64,000 bases of DNA from Caenorhabditis elegans. Lineage: Eukaryota; Nematoda; Chromadorea; Rhabditida; Rhabditidae. Under the pieces are notes generated by a model, which was not told the DNA's origin, made no database searches, and saw only the letters and a list, made by a program, of their open reading frames with translations. The position numbers and the translations under genes are program-made. Below, piece by piece: positions 23,426 through 35,269 of this stretch (position 1 is the stretch's first letter; every line of letters starts with the position of its first letter). Where the stretch lies: positions 5,642,001 to 5,706,000 of the forward strand of contig NC_003283.11 in NCBI RefSeq assembly GCF_000002985.6. The letters run 5' to 3'.

Positions 23426-24065
23426 TAAAAAAATAAATAGCGGCACCCGCCTTGGTTATTAACGGTAAATCCTTGAATTGGAGCTGAGATGTAGAATTTT
23501 GGTTGCTCGGCAGGAGCTGGAGCTTGTTGAGCAGCTGGTGGTGGTGGTGCTGGCTGGACACTTTGTTGGGGGACGTTTCTGGAAAGGAAATGTTTTTTAT
23601 TCGGATATTAAATAGAACATATGGTTAGAATAACAATTTTGGTTTCAAAGATACGGTATCTGGTCTCGACACGGTACATTTTTGATAAATGCAAAAATGT
23701 GTTTCGTTTCTGCAGAGTTTTCGTCGATTTTTTAATAGTTTTTGTTTTGATTTTGATCAAATTTAATTTCATATTTAATTTTTAAATATGAAATTATAGT
23801 TTTTTTTTACATAAATAGTTTTTTTTTCGAAAAAAAAATGATGAAAATTCTGTAACAACGAAAGTTTGAAACTACAGTACTCTTTAAAGGCGCGAATCTT
23901 TTTGTTTTTAACAAGAAAAAACTCCTACTTTTTAAGAATCGTATTAAAATATTTTTTTAAATCAACTCACTCTTGAACTTTATCCTCTCGGAGCCTCTTG
24001 GTTTGTGGAGCATCCTCGATTTCATCCCACGTGGCACAACGACGTGATCCAATCTGGCAGTCCAT
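23426..24065 (-). CDS. Small Pro/Gln-rich protein, unknown
   Basis: Two exons on the minus strand, 23971-24065 and about 23426-23578, giving roughly 80 residues. It starts MDCQIGSRRCATWDEIEDAP, followed by a basic stretch (TKRLREDK) that could be a nuclear signal, a Pro/Ala/Gln linker (PAPPPPAAQQAPAPAEQPK) and a tail beginning FYISAPIQGFT. The ATG lies 15 bases after a strong TTTTTTCCAATTTCAG acceptor, as for an SL1 trans-splice site. The exact stop position depends on one uncertain base near 23,460. Intron 1 carries a GGTCTCG-type palindromic repeat. I do not recognise the family. Confidence 0.62.
23640..23910. repeat. Palindromic repeat, GGTCTCG family
   Basis: Lies in the intron of the small Pro/Gln-rich gene. 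Left side has AGATACGGTATCTGGTCTCGACACGG, right side GAAAGTTTGAAACTACAGTACTCTTTAAAGGCGCG. The interior is T-rich and diverged. Confidence 0.6.
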
Positions 24066-25465
24066 GATCGAATGTGCTTGCTGAAATTGGAAAAAATAAC
24101 ATTTTGATCTTAAATGTAGCACACAATTAATTCATGAACAAATAGGACAAAAAGTTACGAGGAAGAGAAGGGAAAAATACAAAACAACGGCGAGATGACG
24201 AGGTGACACAATCTATTCAGTTGTTCTAGTTTCCTTCAATGGGCGTCGGTAAGCAATCAAACAACACGAAACGACAACAGATGATAAGAGAATTGAATGG
24301 AGTTTTAAAATGTTTTTCTGATGAGGAAAAGCGAGGGAAATTTCGCAAATGCTTGTATTTTCAAATAAATTTCTGAAATAAATAGCAGAATAACATGAAG
24401 TTTGCCATATTTTGTTGAAAATATATAAAAATAAAGTGAGCAACAATTAAATTTAATTTAATTTTAAAAAAAAACAAAAAAATGTCGAAATGTTTTGACA
24501 GTAATCTTTAAAGGCGCACAGGTTTATTCCAATGGGTCTTGGCGCGAACAAAAAGTTTATGGTATTTAATCATTTTTATGTATTTTTCGTTTATTTTTCT
24601 TCCAGTTTTCAAAAAAGTTACATAGTTTTTAGCGAATTTTCTGGTTTAATTTGCAATTTTCTGCTAAAATTGTTCTAAAACAGTTTTCTATGTCTTTTTA
24701 TCGACAAACATGAAAAACTTTGAAAACTGATGTAAAACTAGTTGAAAAAAAGAAAAAACGATAAAATTCGCTAAAAACGACGTAACTTCAATGAAAATTC
24801 AAGAAAAGTATATTTAAATATACGGGGAAGCAGCCGAAAAATAAAATTTAAAAAATACTACCATAAACTGAAAAAATCCTTATAAAACAATAACAGGGAA
24901 ATTCAATATTTTTCAAGTTTTTTGATTAATTCTATTGTATTTTTAAGCCTACATACTCATTGAGCAAGTAAAAACCCTAAAAAGTATCACAAAATTGTGC
25001 CTAAATACCGAAATTCAAACAGTATTTGTTATGAAGGAGACGGAGAAAACGACCATTGAGCGGCTAGAAAGACTTTATGAGAGTAATAGAGAACAGAGAA
25101 GTAACATCGGTCAGACGGAAAAGACGAGGAATAACAAGGGCCTTGAGTAGCGGAGAGCGTTGTAAAAACAGCTGGGCTTTTTTCGATTGTAATGTTACTT
25201 ACGAAAATAGTAAAATAACGCGAGATTCATGAGGAAAACTTAAAAATCTATAACAATTGTAGAAACTTTGTGAAAAAAATTTCTTTTGAAAAATAATTTG
25301 AAAAAATTAGTTCGGTGGAGCGTCCTTGCGGAATACTGTTTTGGCATTATTTTTTGGAAATGTTTTCAGTGAAGATTGAAAAAAAGAAACAAACAATTAT
25401 AGGTAATTAGATTAATTATATTCGAGGTTAAAAAAATCATTAAACAAATGTTAACAAAAATTGTT
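24066..25465. other. Intergenic, AT-rich
   Basis: No gene is seen. A palindromic segment at about 24,490-24,800 has arms around AAACATTTTTCGT/ATTTTCGCTAAAA-like words and the phrase CTTTAAAGGCGC of the CTACAGTA repeats. A slightly more complex stretch at 25,040-25,165 has no splice signals and no recognisable protein. Confidence 0.5.
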
Positions 25466-25536
25466 GCCACCGCAGGGATTGAACTAGCGGATGTTTGCGT
25501 GAGCGCCAAAACTTTTAGCCACTTGACCATGATGGC
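25466..25536 (-). pseudogene. tRNA-like sequence, probably a tRNA pseudogene or tRNA-derived repeat
   Basis: Read on the minus strand, the 71 bases start GCCATCATGGTCAAGTGGC and end TAGTTCAATCCCTGCGGTGGC. The first part matches an A box (TGGTCAAGTGG) and the second a B box (AGTTCAATCC). The outer ends can pair over about six of seven acceptor positions (GCCATC with GGTGGC). A TTTTT run follows about five bases after the 3' end, as for Pol III termination. However, the T stem has mismatches and I cannot form a proper anticodon stem-loop, so I favour a decayed tRNA or a tRNA-derived repeat over a working tRNA. Confidence 0.5.
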
Positions 25537-25677
25537 TTTTTTATTTTCTTGTTAGTAAGGACGGTTATATTTTAATTATTCCTTTAAAGTGCATAGCAGG
25601 GATGCGCAGGAAACTGTTTTTGCCAAAAAACAAGAATTATTGGGTAAAAAAGAAACATAGTAGGAACAATTCAAGAC

Positions 25678-25832
25678 TGTTGTGTATTGAGCGAGAGACA
25701 CGGAGAGAAGTAGTTTATTACAAGAAGTGTAAGAAGTAATGAATTTTAAAGAGAGGTCGCTTACGCGATAAGTTCATGATGACCCAAAGGTCACGTCTGT
25801 ATAAAGTTCAGGTTTACGTTCCGTCCACAACA
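25678..25832 (-). repeat. LTR, 3' copy in element orientation
   Basis: 155 bases, TG...CA ends with the short inverted termini TGTTGTG/CACAACA. It differs from the other copy by a short insertion and a few bases (for example GTCGCTTACGCGATAAG against GTCGCGCGTATAAG). Confidence 0.88.
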
Positions 25833-26564
25833 TCTCCCCTCTTATATGACAAAAAGCCAGAAATTATGCCTGGGCTAGGGGCATCACGACCAGAGGTGGT
25901 ATCTCGACCTCTGCGGCGAGTGGAGGCATGATCAGTGTTTGGGGCTGATCCTCGCACAACTTGTCGTGGGTGGCTCTGTCGAAGAGAATGACACAGGAGG
26001 ATGCCGGGTTGGAAACGCTCGCCGTCACTCGCAACATCGGATTCCAGCAGGGGGTCCAGATGGGTTTCTTTGATTGGCGAACTTTCAGCAGTATATGATT
26101 GGCGACTCTTAGCCACACGGCGACGTCTTCTGTGGCTTTTCTTCAACGAACTCTTGCTCTCCGTGACATGAATCGTAGTTATATTTGCACCAGTAGCATT
26201 CTGAGCATTGCCGGCAACCGACGAGACGACTTTACGAGCAGATCGCGAACCAACAGAATCACAAGCTGACAAATCTGGAGCACTAAAACCAAAAACAGAA
26301 GAATCTGAAACTAAAACTGGATTAGCTTCCCTCCCATCCCCACGGGCACCTTGAGCGACAAATTTTTGGCGGCAACTAGAGCGCGGAATGTTTTCCAAAC
26401 GCGACAATTTACACGGATTTTCGATGAATGATGAAGCATAGTCATTCCCACGGCTCCGGCGCCCGCAAATGTGACGGAGATGGTTCGTGTGAATTCTTTG
26501 AATTCTCGATCCCAACTGTACTTCATAGAGTACTCCGTTCACTTTACTCGATCCTGATCGCCAC

Positions 26565-26716
26565 TGTTGTGTATTGAGCGAGAGACACGGAGAGAAGTAG
26601 TTTATTACAAGAAGTGTAAGAAGTAATGAATTATAAAGAGAGGTCGCGCGTATAAGTTCATGATGACCCAAAGGTCACGTATGTATAAAGTTCAGGTTTA
26701 CGTTCTGTCCACAACA
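26565..26716 (-). repeat. LTR, 5' copy in element orientation
   Basis: 152 bases with the same termini as its partner. The next bases into the element on the minus strand read GTGGCGATCAGG. TGG could be the start of a primer-binding site, but the same bases also continue in frame with the integrase-like end, so a true primer site is doubtful. Confidence 0.88.
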
Positions 26717-26819
26717 AAGACTATTTCAAGAAATTCAACAAACTGCACTAATAAAACTGTTGTAAAATAACTGGTGATCAATGAAACCCAACTATTGAAA
26801 ATCTACTATCATCATTTAC

Positions 26820-27065
26820 TATATATAAAGCGCTTATTCCGTTTGTCCATAGTTTGTAGTCTATGTAGTCTTTGTAGTCTGCGAAGTTTTAGCTTCTGGA
26901 GGGATAGTGAGTTGGGGTTAGTGTAGGTATATAGTTGGGGTACTGTAGTGGTACAATGGTGGTACGGTAGGAGTACTGTATGATTACGGTAGTTTCAGAA
27001 AAATTGGTTTTCAGCTCCAGAAGTCGGAGGCCGCGCCGGAGGTGCGGTCCACGGCTGGTTATCAA
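26820..27065. repeat. Dispersed GT-rich repeat
   Basis: Starts TATATAAAGCGCTTATTCCG and continues with repeated TAGTC words, then GGGGTACTGTAGTGGTAC-type tandem words, and ends GGAGGCCGCGCCGGAGG. It looks like a decayed dispersed repeat with internal short tandem structure. No coding capacity. Confidence 0.5.
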
Positions 27066-27119
27066 ATATCACAGCCCAAAAAAAAAGTCTTGAACAAAAA
27101 CTGGCATTAATTTTCATGT

Positions 27120-27408
27120 CCTGATATTACGGGAATACTAAATTCTGAGAATGCGTATTGCGCAACATATATGACGCGCAAAATATCTCGTAGCGAAAAC
27201 TACAGTAATTCTTTAAATTACTACCGTAGCGCTGGTCCGAACTTGAATTGTTTTTGTCAAATACCGCTGACACATTTCGAAAATCCAGCTCACAAATCTA
27301 CATCAGTGCTACAGTAGTCATTTAAAGAATTACTGTAGTTTTCGCTATTTACGACATATTTTGCGCAATATGCATTCTCAGAATTTAATGTTCCCGTAAT
27401 AGTTTTTC
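27120..27408. repeat. Palindromic MITE, ACTACAGTAATTCTTTAAA arms
   Basis: About 285 bases. Left arm starts ATTACGGGAATACTAAATTCTGAG and contains TTGCGCAA, GCGAAAACTACAGTAATTC. The right arm holds the reverse complements, ending CTCAGAATTTAATGTTCCCG then TAAT. A relative lies at about 46,370-46,650. Arms are around 90% complementary by eye. Confidence 0.85.
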
Positions 27409-28014
27409 CTTTAAATTTTTGCATACCGCCGTTTACCACAGAGCCTTGAGGTTCATAAACTTCATTTTTTATACAAAACGAATGGCAATTGTAGCAAGCC
27501 TTAGTACAACTGAAATCATGGCGAGACCGTTTCAGAAATGTGGCAGTAACTTTAAAACTTCAAGTTTACACGGCATTACCATACGACTTTGGAAAAAAAA
27601 AGATTTTTTTGTTAATAAAACTTTATTTAGTGAAACAAAAAATTGAGCATTTTGAGTGATGAATATCATTGAAATTCGCAACAACAGATTCTCTCTCTCT
27701 CAATACTTTGAGATTTGATGAGCAACTTTCAAATTTTCAAACAAAGAAGGAAAATAATAATTTTTGATTGAAATCAAGAACTTCTTGACAAATATTCAGA
27801 AAGACTGGGTGAAAAGTGGCAATTGAAAGAAAACAAAGAATATGGGAAAGACATTTTGGAATAATTAAGTAAAACGAGAATTGGTCATTTCGTGCTTAAA
27901 AGATCGGTAGGATTGTTTTTTTGAAAGATATGATTGTGGGCGGTGATAGATACGAAGACAAACAAAATATATAAATTATATAAATTACTAGGTATCTAAA
28001 CATATTTCTTCGGT
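27409..28014. other. Intergenic, downstream of the Cys/Gln-rich gene
   Basis: AT-rich, with a CTCTCTCTCTC run near 27,691-27,701. It serves as the 3' flank of the minus-strand Cys/Gln-rich gene. No exon is seen. Confidence 0.5.
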
Positions 28015-31000
28015 TTACAGTTTGTTCTTCGCGAGTCGATGCCTCTTACGAAGACAACAGACTCCTTGCATACATTGGGAATATCCACTTCCACAACCAC
28101 ACGATCCTCCAGATTGCTGGCACATTGTGATTGCCGGAGCCTGGATGAATTGGTACTGTTGCATACAAGATGGCTGGCATGATGGTTGACACTGTGGTAC
28201 GCATTGGAGCACTGGTGGGGCCTGGAAATTCTTTGATGACCATATAGTTTTAAAAAAAAGTACAAAATAGTTTTGAAGGTTCCGTCAGTTAGGATTTAGT
28301 ATATACACACATACAACGGTGTTCTGAATTTTTTAAAAAGATCTGATTTTTTGACCAGACTTTCCAAAAATCTAGACTTTTTGAGTAATTTCGGTTATTT
28401 CTGCAAGTTCGAACTCCGAGGTTGTTTGACAACAAACCAATAAAACTCAATGAGAATATTAAAGTCGTAGAAAAAATTATTTGGTCGACTTCCAAAATTA
28501 TGATAGGTGAAAACGGAGTCACACCAGTTTTCGACAGTAAATTTAATTATAGAGGGTTGCAGTTTATACATCCTCTGGTATGGATAAATATTATTTTGAA
28601 AAATTAATAAAGTTGAATTCGCTACTATATTTCTAAAATGTCAAAAAATCGTTGTGAAAATTTTCAAAACAATTTTAAAAATTATATTTAAAGTCAAAAA
28701 TAGATGAAAACTCAGTTTTCACATATCACATATATGAAAGTTAACCGAAAACAGTGCTTTTTATCGTTTGTATTCGAACATTATAGGAATAGCATTTTTG
28801 GAAAATTGGGCAAGTTGCCAAAATTATAAAAATTTAAGAGTATTTTTTTAAAAGATACATGTTTTTAATGTTGGACTATTAAATGGGAATTTAGACTAAA
28901 TCCCCACTACCCCACATGTAAAAAGTACGGCTAAAAAAACTGAGAAATAAGCTTGCAAATTGGAGCAGTAGGGGCTTAGATACTATTCCTCGTTGAAACA
29001 TTCTACGAATTTCAAGCCAAAAAATACAAAAAATCTTGTTCTATCTTGTTCTATCTATCTTGTTGTTTCCGAGTCGTAACTTTTAGTTTGCCGAGCTTGC
29101 GCTTGATGTTAAAGCTATTTTATCTTTCCAACCCCCAATGCTATCATAATTGAATTTCATTTCTTACCTGACAAGCCTGTCCACACATCGGGCTAGACTG
29201 AACAACAATCACTTGTTGCTGCTGTTGATTTCCACACGACTGTTGGCAACTGTTTTGGCATGCAGAGACGCATTGAACATTTGATCCGCAGGTTTGCTTT
29301 AATTTTTTAAGTTTTATGTTGCAGTAAGAAAATCTTAAAAATCACCTGGCACTGTGGTTGGCAAGCTTGAACGCAATTGTTTTGCTGTGGCTGCTGAACG
29401 ACAATAACCTGAATTTAAATTTCTTAAGCTTACAGTTAAATATTTTGGGAACAAACTGGTTGAGCTTGTTGTCCGCAAGTTTGTTGGCAGCTTGGAATAC
29501 AGGCCTGAACACATTGCGTATTGCTACCACATGAAGATTGGCAGGATGGTTGACAGGCAGACTGGCAAAGATTCTGAGCCTGAATGCACTGTTGAGAGCA
29601 CGATGGTTGGCAGGCGGATGGGCAGGATGATTGAGAATCTTGAACAACTACGACTGATGGTTGTTGCTGTTGAACACACGAGGATTCACAGCTTGGGAGA
29701 CAAGCTTGAACACATTGGGCATTGGAACTGCATGAAGACTGGCAGGATGGCTGGCAGGCAGCAGCGCAGATGGTTTGTTGTTGGACACATTGTGGAGTAC
29801 ACTGTGGCATACATGAAGAAGCACAGTTGTTGGATGATGACGTGGGTGGTTGAACAACGACGATCTGAGCCTGTTGTTGTTCGACGCATTGGGAAGAGCA
29901 CTTTGGTTGACAAGCTGGAGCGCAGGCCTGAAAAGTGACGGAGTTTAAAAATAAAAATTTAAGCTCTGTAAATCTCTGAACCATTTTGGAATGTACACCA
30001 AATGTAGTTACCAAACAATTATTTTACTTTTGGCTTAAAAATTCTGACAAATTGCAAAGCCTAGCCAGCTGGATCAAGTTTGATACACTTTAAAAAAATT
30101 TCTATATAAACTTCTTTGTGGAAATATTAATCTAACCTGTTGAACACAGCTTGACTGGCAAGCTGGCATGCACGAAGAGGTACATTGTTGCTGTGGCTGT
30201 TGGACTACAACGATCTGAGCTTGTTGCTGCTCAACGCACTGAGAAGAGCACATTGGCTGGCAAGCTGGAGCACAAGCCTGAAAAGTTTTCAACACTAGTT
30301 TCTATTTATTTTCGACTCTTCATACCGCTTGGACGCAAGATGGTTGACAAGATGGCATGCATGATGATGTGCATTGGTTCTGTTGCTGGTTCTGCTGAAC
30401 GACGACAACTTGTGGTTGATTGTTGTTACAGTTCCCTCCAGAACATCCATTGGTACATGATGATAGACAAGCTGGCATACAGGATGGAGCACATTGTTGC
30501 TGTTGTTGTGGTTGTTGGACGACGATGATCTGTTGCTGCTGCTGTTGGACGCAAGATGACGAGCACATTGGCTGACAGGCTGGAGCACAAGCCTGAAAAT
30601 TTTGAATTTAATTTCACAAAATTATATGTTTTGAATGTGATTTTCTATCACCTAAATTTGATGTTTATGTCTTTACGGCCCCAGGAAAGCAAAAGTTGGG
30701 CTCTTGTATTCAGATCAATGATTAAAATTTTATCAACATAATCGCAACATTTTTTGAAAATTTACTACTTTTTTTTTCAAAACAAGGGTCTAAGCCGTAC
30801 TCTCAGTTATGCTAGATATGAGAGTAGATAGATCATCGTTATAAATTTTGCAAAACGTGCACCAATAAGTAACCTTCTTCTAAAGTTACAGCCGTTTTAA
30901 GAAAAATTGTAAAATGGACCCGCACGATGTCAGCTGCTCCCGTTTTTTTCCGGAGTGGGGGTTCATAAATTTTTTAAAAGTGAAAATCTACACACGGTTA

Positions 31001-34000
31001 TGGGCGACATATTGTATGGTAATATTTTTTGCAAACTTTTCAGTTTTTGCTCATTTGACGTTTTTTGAAAATTCCAAAAATACTCGGCACATTAATTGTT
31101 GAGAATAGAATTTTCAGTATATTTTCCATTTTTCAAATGTACCTGTTGAACACAAGATGGCTGGCATGATGGCATGCAGGATGAAGCACATTGTTGCTGT
31201 GGTTGTTGGACAACGATGATCTGCTGCTGCTGCTGTTGAACACATGATGACGAGCACATTGGCTGACAAGCTGGAGCACAAGACTGAAATTTTGAAAGAT
31301 TTCAATGATTCACATAAATTTAGAAGCTTACGCTTTGAACGCAGGATGGCAAACAAGCTGGCATGCACTGGGAAGAGCACTGCTGCTGCTGTGGTTGCTG
31401 CACAACGATGATCTACAATTTTAATTTTAGAATGGGTCAGTGGTTTTGTTAGGAACCTGTGGTTGAGATTGTTGTTGACACTGATTACAGGACACCTGGT
31501 AGCTCAAGGATCCGCAACCGCAGGAAGAATATTGATTTTGGAGAGTTCCACAATCGCACGATGGACTGGAGATTGATGGGCAACCACATTGGGTTTGGAG
31601 CATATTGGCACAATCACATTGTTGAACCTATAAGCTTTAGAAATAATGCGATAATGGGATTTTAGTCACGTATTATATAATTTAAACATTCATAAAAAAC
31701 TAACAAAAAAAATAATCGGAGAATAATTCTAAAAATTACAGAACTATATTTCGGGAGCATTCGTGGTTCTACAAAACATTGGAAAAAAACTATGGAAGTT
31801 AGAAAACGTATGAAAAAAATGGAGCCTGGAAAACTTAGCAGTTGTTTTTTATTCAAAAGTTTTAGCCATGGCAATATGTAGCTTCGAAATTAAATTTTTT
31901 TTTTTTTGAAATTTTTGTTAGAAGGTGTTGAAGACGTAAAAGTACATAAAAACAAAATTTTTAACAACTTTCAGGGTTTGAAACAATTTTAGAGAAAGCT
32001 TAGGTAAACTGCCAAATTGTAGAACAATTTTTGCAGTAATCTTAAAGTATTTAGGGCGCCTGATCATAATATTTGATCATTATAATCAGAATTTAAAAAT
32101 TTGAAATTTTTTAAAATTAACTATTTAGTAAGATTCAACAATAATACATTTAAAAAGAAGTTGGGAGAAGTTTTCACCGTGATATACATAATATTATGTC
32201 TAAAAATTCGACACTACCGAATTGAGTGCCAAGCTATCATATAAAAACTCATTTTCTAGAAATATTTTAAAATGTAACATGAACATAGATCTCTAACCTG
32301 AATCTGAAGAGCTGCACAATTGCACTGTGATTGTACTTGTTGTGGGCAGCAAGAGTTTTGAGCAGCAAAACAGCATTGTCTTTTTGCTCTGCTCACTGCT
32401 GCCGTTTCGTTTCTGGTCTCTGGCCCTTCCTTTTCTTTTACCTGAAATAAAAATAAATAAACATTTCCATGTTTGGTGTTCCTTTTCATTTTGTCTCTAT
32501 TTTGATGCGAGTCAACAAAAATCTCCCAATCCGCTATTTCCTTTTTGACAGTCAAAGGATTTCGGGATAGATATATCTTGCATGCTCTCTAATTTATCCC
32601 ATAAAAACTATGCGAGAGAGAGAGAGGTCATGAGAAAAGAGACAAGAGAATGAACAGTCGTCAGGTGCGTGTTGAGTAAATACAGACAAACACATTACGG
32701 TGGATGCTGCACACACTATTTTGGCTTCTGTGTCCACTTTACCGCAGGAACGGCTGGGAGCCATCTCTCTCACACACAGAAAGTTTTGCATGCTCATCTC
32801 ATCAAGCGGAGCTGTACGAATTGCAAACTTTTTGTAAGCAAACTTCATCTCGGGTTTTTGAAACATCAAATAGATCAAAAGTGAATCAAGAATGTTGTTT
32901 TTTGAGAGCTAAGCCCTAAAATAATTAATTTGTATTTAATAAACTGATAAAATATCTATTTTTCTAAAATACAATTATGGAAAATATTGATCGTGTATTT
33001 ATCAAATAATTTTGGTTTACTTATAATGCTTTTATATCGATTGCCTTCGGTTTTGCCAAAAAAAATTCAAACAACAAAAAAATTGACAAAAATTTTTCAA
33101 TATTTCAATAGTTGAACAGTTTTTGATAACATCAAAAATAGCCGAAAAATGTGATTTCAAAGTTGAGTTGTGGGAACTCAAAATTTCTTGGAAAAGTGCA
33201 TTATTTGAAAAAACCAAAATCAATTTAATATGGCAATAATTTTCTATTTAAAACTGTAATTTTTTTAATGCTGTACATCTCCTTTTAGAAATCTATCTAG
33301 TTCCTACATGTTTTTGAATATTTTATTGCTTGAATCTAAGATCAGAATTGTACAACTAATTATTTAAAAAAATTTTTTTTATGAAACCATAAAATTTCGA
33401 TGCAAAGAAAGAAAGTTTGCAAATTTTTTGAAATTTGAGATTTCAGATATTTTATTCTAGGTTAAAATTTAAAAATACCGTACAACTTTAAAGATTTAAA
33501 GTGAATTAATTTAAAAAGTTAGTTTTCCAAATAGCATGTTTAGACTGTCATTTTTGAAATTAGTTTTCAAATTTATTGTGCCATTTTTTCATATGAAAAA
33601 AATAATTGCAAATTTTTCAAAAGGTACGTTTTAAAATTTTCAATTCTAAAGGTTACAATTTCGATAAGATTTAGAAAACTTTGGCACTCCTTGCTTCAAA
33701 ACTAGATACCTAATCCGTGCCCTTTTCGTCGTCTAGCCTTTCTTGATCTTAGAATGTGGCGGGATGACTAGCCAAACACGTTTCTGTCGCCGAGCACTGG
33801 TTTTTGAAAAAGGAGAGAACACAAAAACCAAGTGCAAACAGACACGCGATGTTTTGTTTTTTGGTTTCTTTTTTTTTCGTGATTTTTTTTACTCAAAGCA
33901 AAGCAACATACCTCTTCTTTAACTGTTTCCTTGATTGCCGAAGCAGTCGTCGTCTTCGTGGATTCTGTCGTGGATTCGGAAGTGGCTACCGTAGTAGAAG

Positions 34001-34082
34001 AAGCTTCAGATTTTGTTGTGCCATCGGCAGCGTAAGCAAAGGCCACAAGAAGGGCGAACAACAACGGTTGCCAACGCACCAT
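28015..34082 (-). CDS. Secreted Cys/Gln-rich repeat protein
   Basis: Eleven exons on the minus strand: 33912-34082, 32298-32441, 31457-31627, 31332-31412, 31143-31283, 30326-30592, 30137-30277, 29457-29927, 29346-29408, 29168-29296, 28015-28221. Every exon is a multiple of three and all junctions are phase 0, giving 661 residues. A signal peptide (RWQPLLFALLVAFAYAA) is followed by a Ser/Thr-rich segment and a furin-like RAKR at about 75-78. Then come many units of the type ACAPACQPMCSSQCVEQQ, QIVVVQQPQQQ and CMPACQSSC. The last exon ends in a basic tail. Cys pairs suggest heavy disulphide cross-linking, as in structural or cuticle-associated matrix proteins; that role is inference. Exon 10 uses an unusual AAG acceptor, exon 3 a GTTCCT donor. 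The 1.47-kb intron 1 is GAGA-rich in part. Confidence 0.82.
32442..33911. other. Large intron 1 of the Cys/Gln-rich gene
   Basis: 1,470 bases. The region 32,600-32,850 is denser than its surroundings: a GAGAGAGAGAGA run (about 32,613-32,625), GGTCATGAG, CTCTCTCACACACAG. This may be an enhancer or alternative promoter. The rest is AT-rich with no exon. Confidence 0.45.
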
Positions 34083-34802
34083 TCGGCCTGAAGTCGGAGG
34101 ATTTTTATTAACTGGAAAAGGGGATAACATCAGAGTTTCAGATTTTCAGATTTTTTGGATTAAGAGATTTTCCAGACTCCACTACAGAGAAAAACGTTCG
34201 AGATTAGAAAAAGTTACCTTCAAAAATATTTAAAGTTCAAAAAGTTCAACAGGAAGGTGCATAGATTCAAAAAAAGTCTAGAACTGTATTGTTAAAATAT
34301 TCAAAAATGAAAACACAAAACATGACGGAAAATGAAATAAGAGTGAAGCCAGTTTCGAGCCGAAAGTGGTGGACATTGTGCGGGTGTGTGCTTATTTGCT
34401 GCTTGGAGCTGGACAGTATGGAAGGGTCAGAAAAGAGGGAGCAAAGGGCAGACAGTTGGAGGGACACAGAGTGTGCTCCGAGAGTTGCTGAAGGCGCCAG
34501 CTCCACCCATACCGACCATCGGAGGAGAAAAGATGGAGATAACTGACAACACACACACACACAGACTTTCTTAGCGGGGTGAGGAGACAAATTGTTGGAG
34601 GGAGGGACTCACCGCCCGAATTCGGCTTGTTTTTGAGGAAGTCAGCAGGCCGAGATTGCCGAGTTAAAAATAGACATTTAGGTGTGTTAAAGGGGGTTTT
34701 GAGGAAAAGGAACAGGGTGGTGACAAGGCTAAGACAAGGAGAAATTGCGTACAAAACGATGGTCAAGTATTTGTATAGTCAAAGGCATTCTAGAAGATTA
34801 GT

Positions 34803-34814
34803 GGGGGGGGGGGG
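34803..34814. repeat. Mono-G tract, 12 G
   Basis: Twelve consecutive G after GT in an AT-rich context. Poly-G/poly-C tracts in C. elegans are known deletion-prone sites when the DOG-1/FANCJ helicase is missing, mostly for longer tracts. Confidence 0.9.
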
Positions 34815-35269
34815 AAACAAGGATTGTGTGAAGTTTTGAAATGTTTCTGCAGAGAAATCTTAGAGCAAAAAGTGTGAAGTGCTCTGGTTTTCTGCAAAAC
34901 AAAGAATGCAGGGTTACTGTAGCTAATTTGGCAACTGGTCTGAAAAGTTGACAGCCAGCAAACTCACTGAAAAAAGTTCTAGTCTAGAACACATTTTGAT
35001 ACCTAAAATGATTTTATGACATTGGAAAACCGTATTACACCACTCTAAGCAACAGATATTCAAATCCTGAGTGCTCAACTTGGGCAGGTCATAGCTAGGT
35101 TATTTGTTGGCGTATCAATTTAATATCAACTGGAAAAATTCTTGATTTATATTTTTGAACATTATTGTAGTTGATTTTTCACATTATCTATAATAAATAA
35201 TCCACTATATAACCCAATTCACATTCACAATTCACTCATGAAAATTTTAGGAGCTTCACATATTTTCAT

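Larger units (their letters stand above)
25678..26716 (-). mobile_element. Internally deleted LTR retrotransposon
   Basis: Two direct repeats, 25678-25832 and 26565-26716, begin TGTTGTG and end CCACAACA on the plus strand and are nearly identical. The whole is flanked by a 5-bp duplication, AAGAC, at 25673-25677 and 26717-26721. On the minus strand a purine tract (AGAGGGGAGA) directly precedes the downstream LTR. The interior is only about 730 bases. Immediately after the upstream LTR it reads VNGVLYEVQLGSRIQRIHTN, which resembles the very end of a Pol integrase region. Gag, protease, reverse transcriptase and the integrase core are absent. So it is an internally deleted copy that could move only with help from a full-length relative. 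The long open frame across 25814-26671 runs through both LTRs and is not a real gene. Confidence 0.87.

Noticed and set aside
25814-26671. Minus-strand open frame of 285 residues
   Set aside because: It runs from one LTR through the interior into the other LTR. Only a short integrase-like segment resembles a protein, so it is part of a deleted retroelement, not a gene.
29492-29938. Plus-strand open frame of 148 residues
   Set aside because: It is the mirror of the Cys/Gln-rich repeat exon on the minus strand, which has a consistent exon chain and signal peptide.
34267-34766. Overlapping open frames on both strands upstream of the Cys/Gln-rich gene
   Set aside because: Frames in several phases over a GA/CA-rich stretch; no acceptor or donor chain, so probably regulatory DNA.
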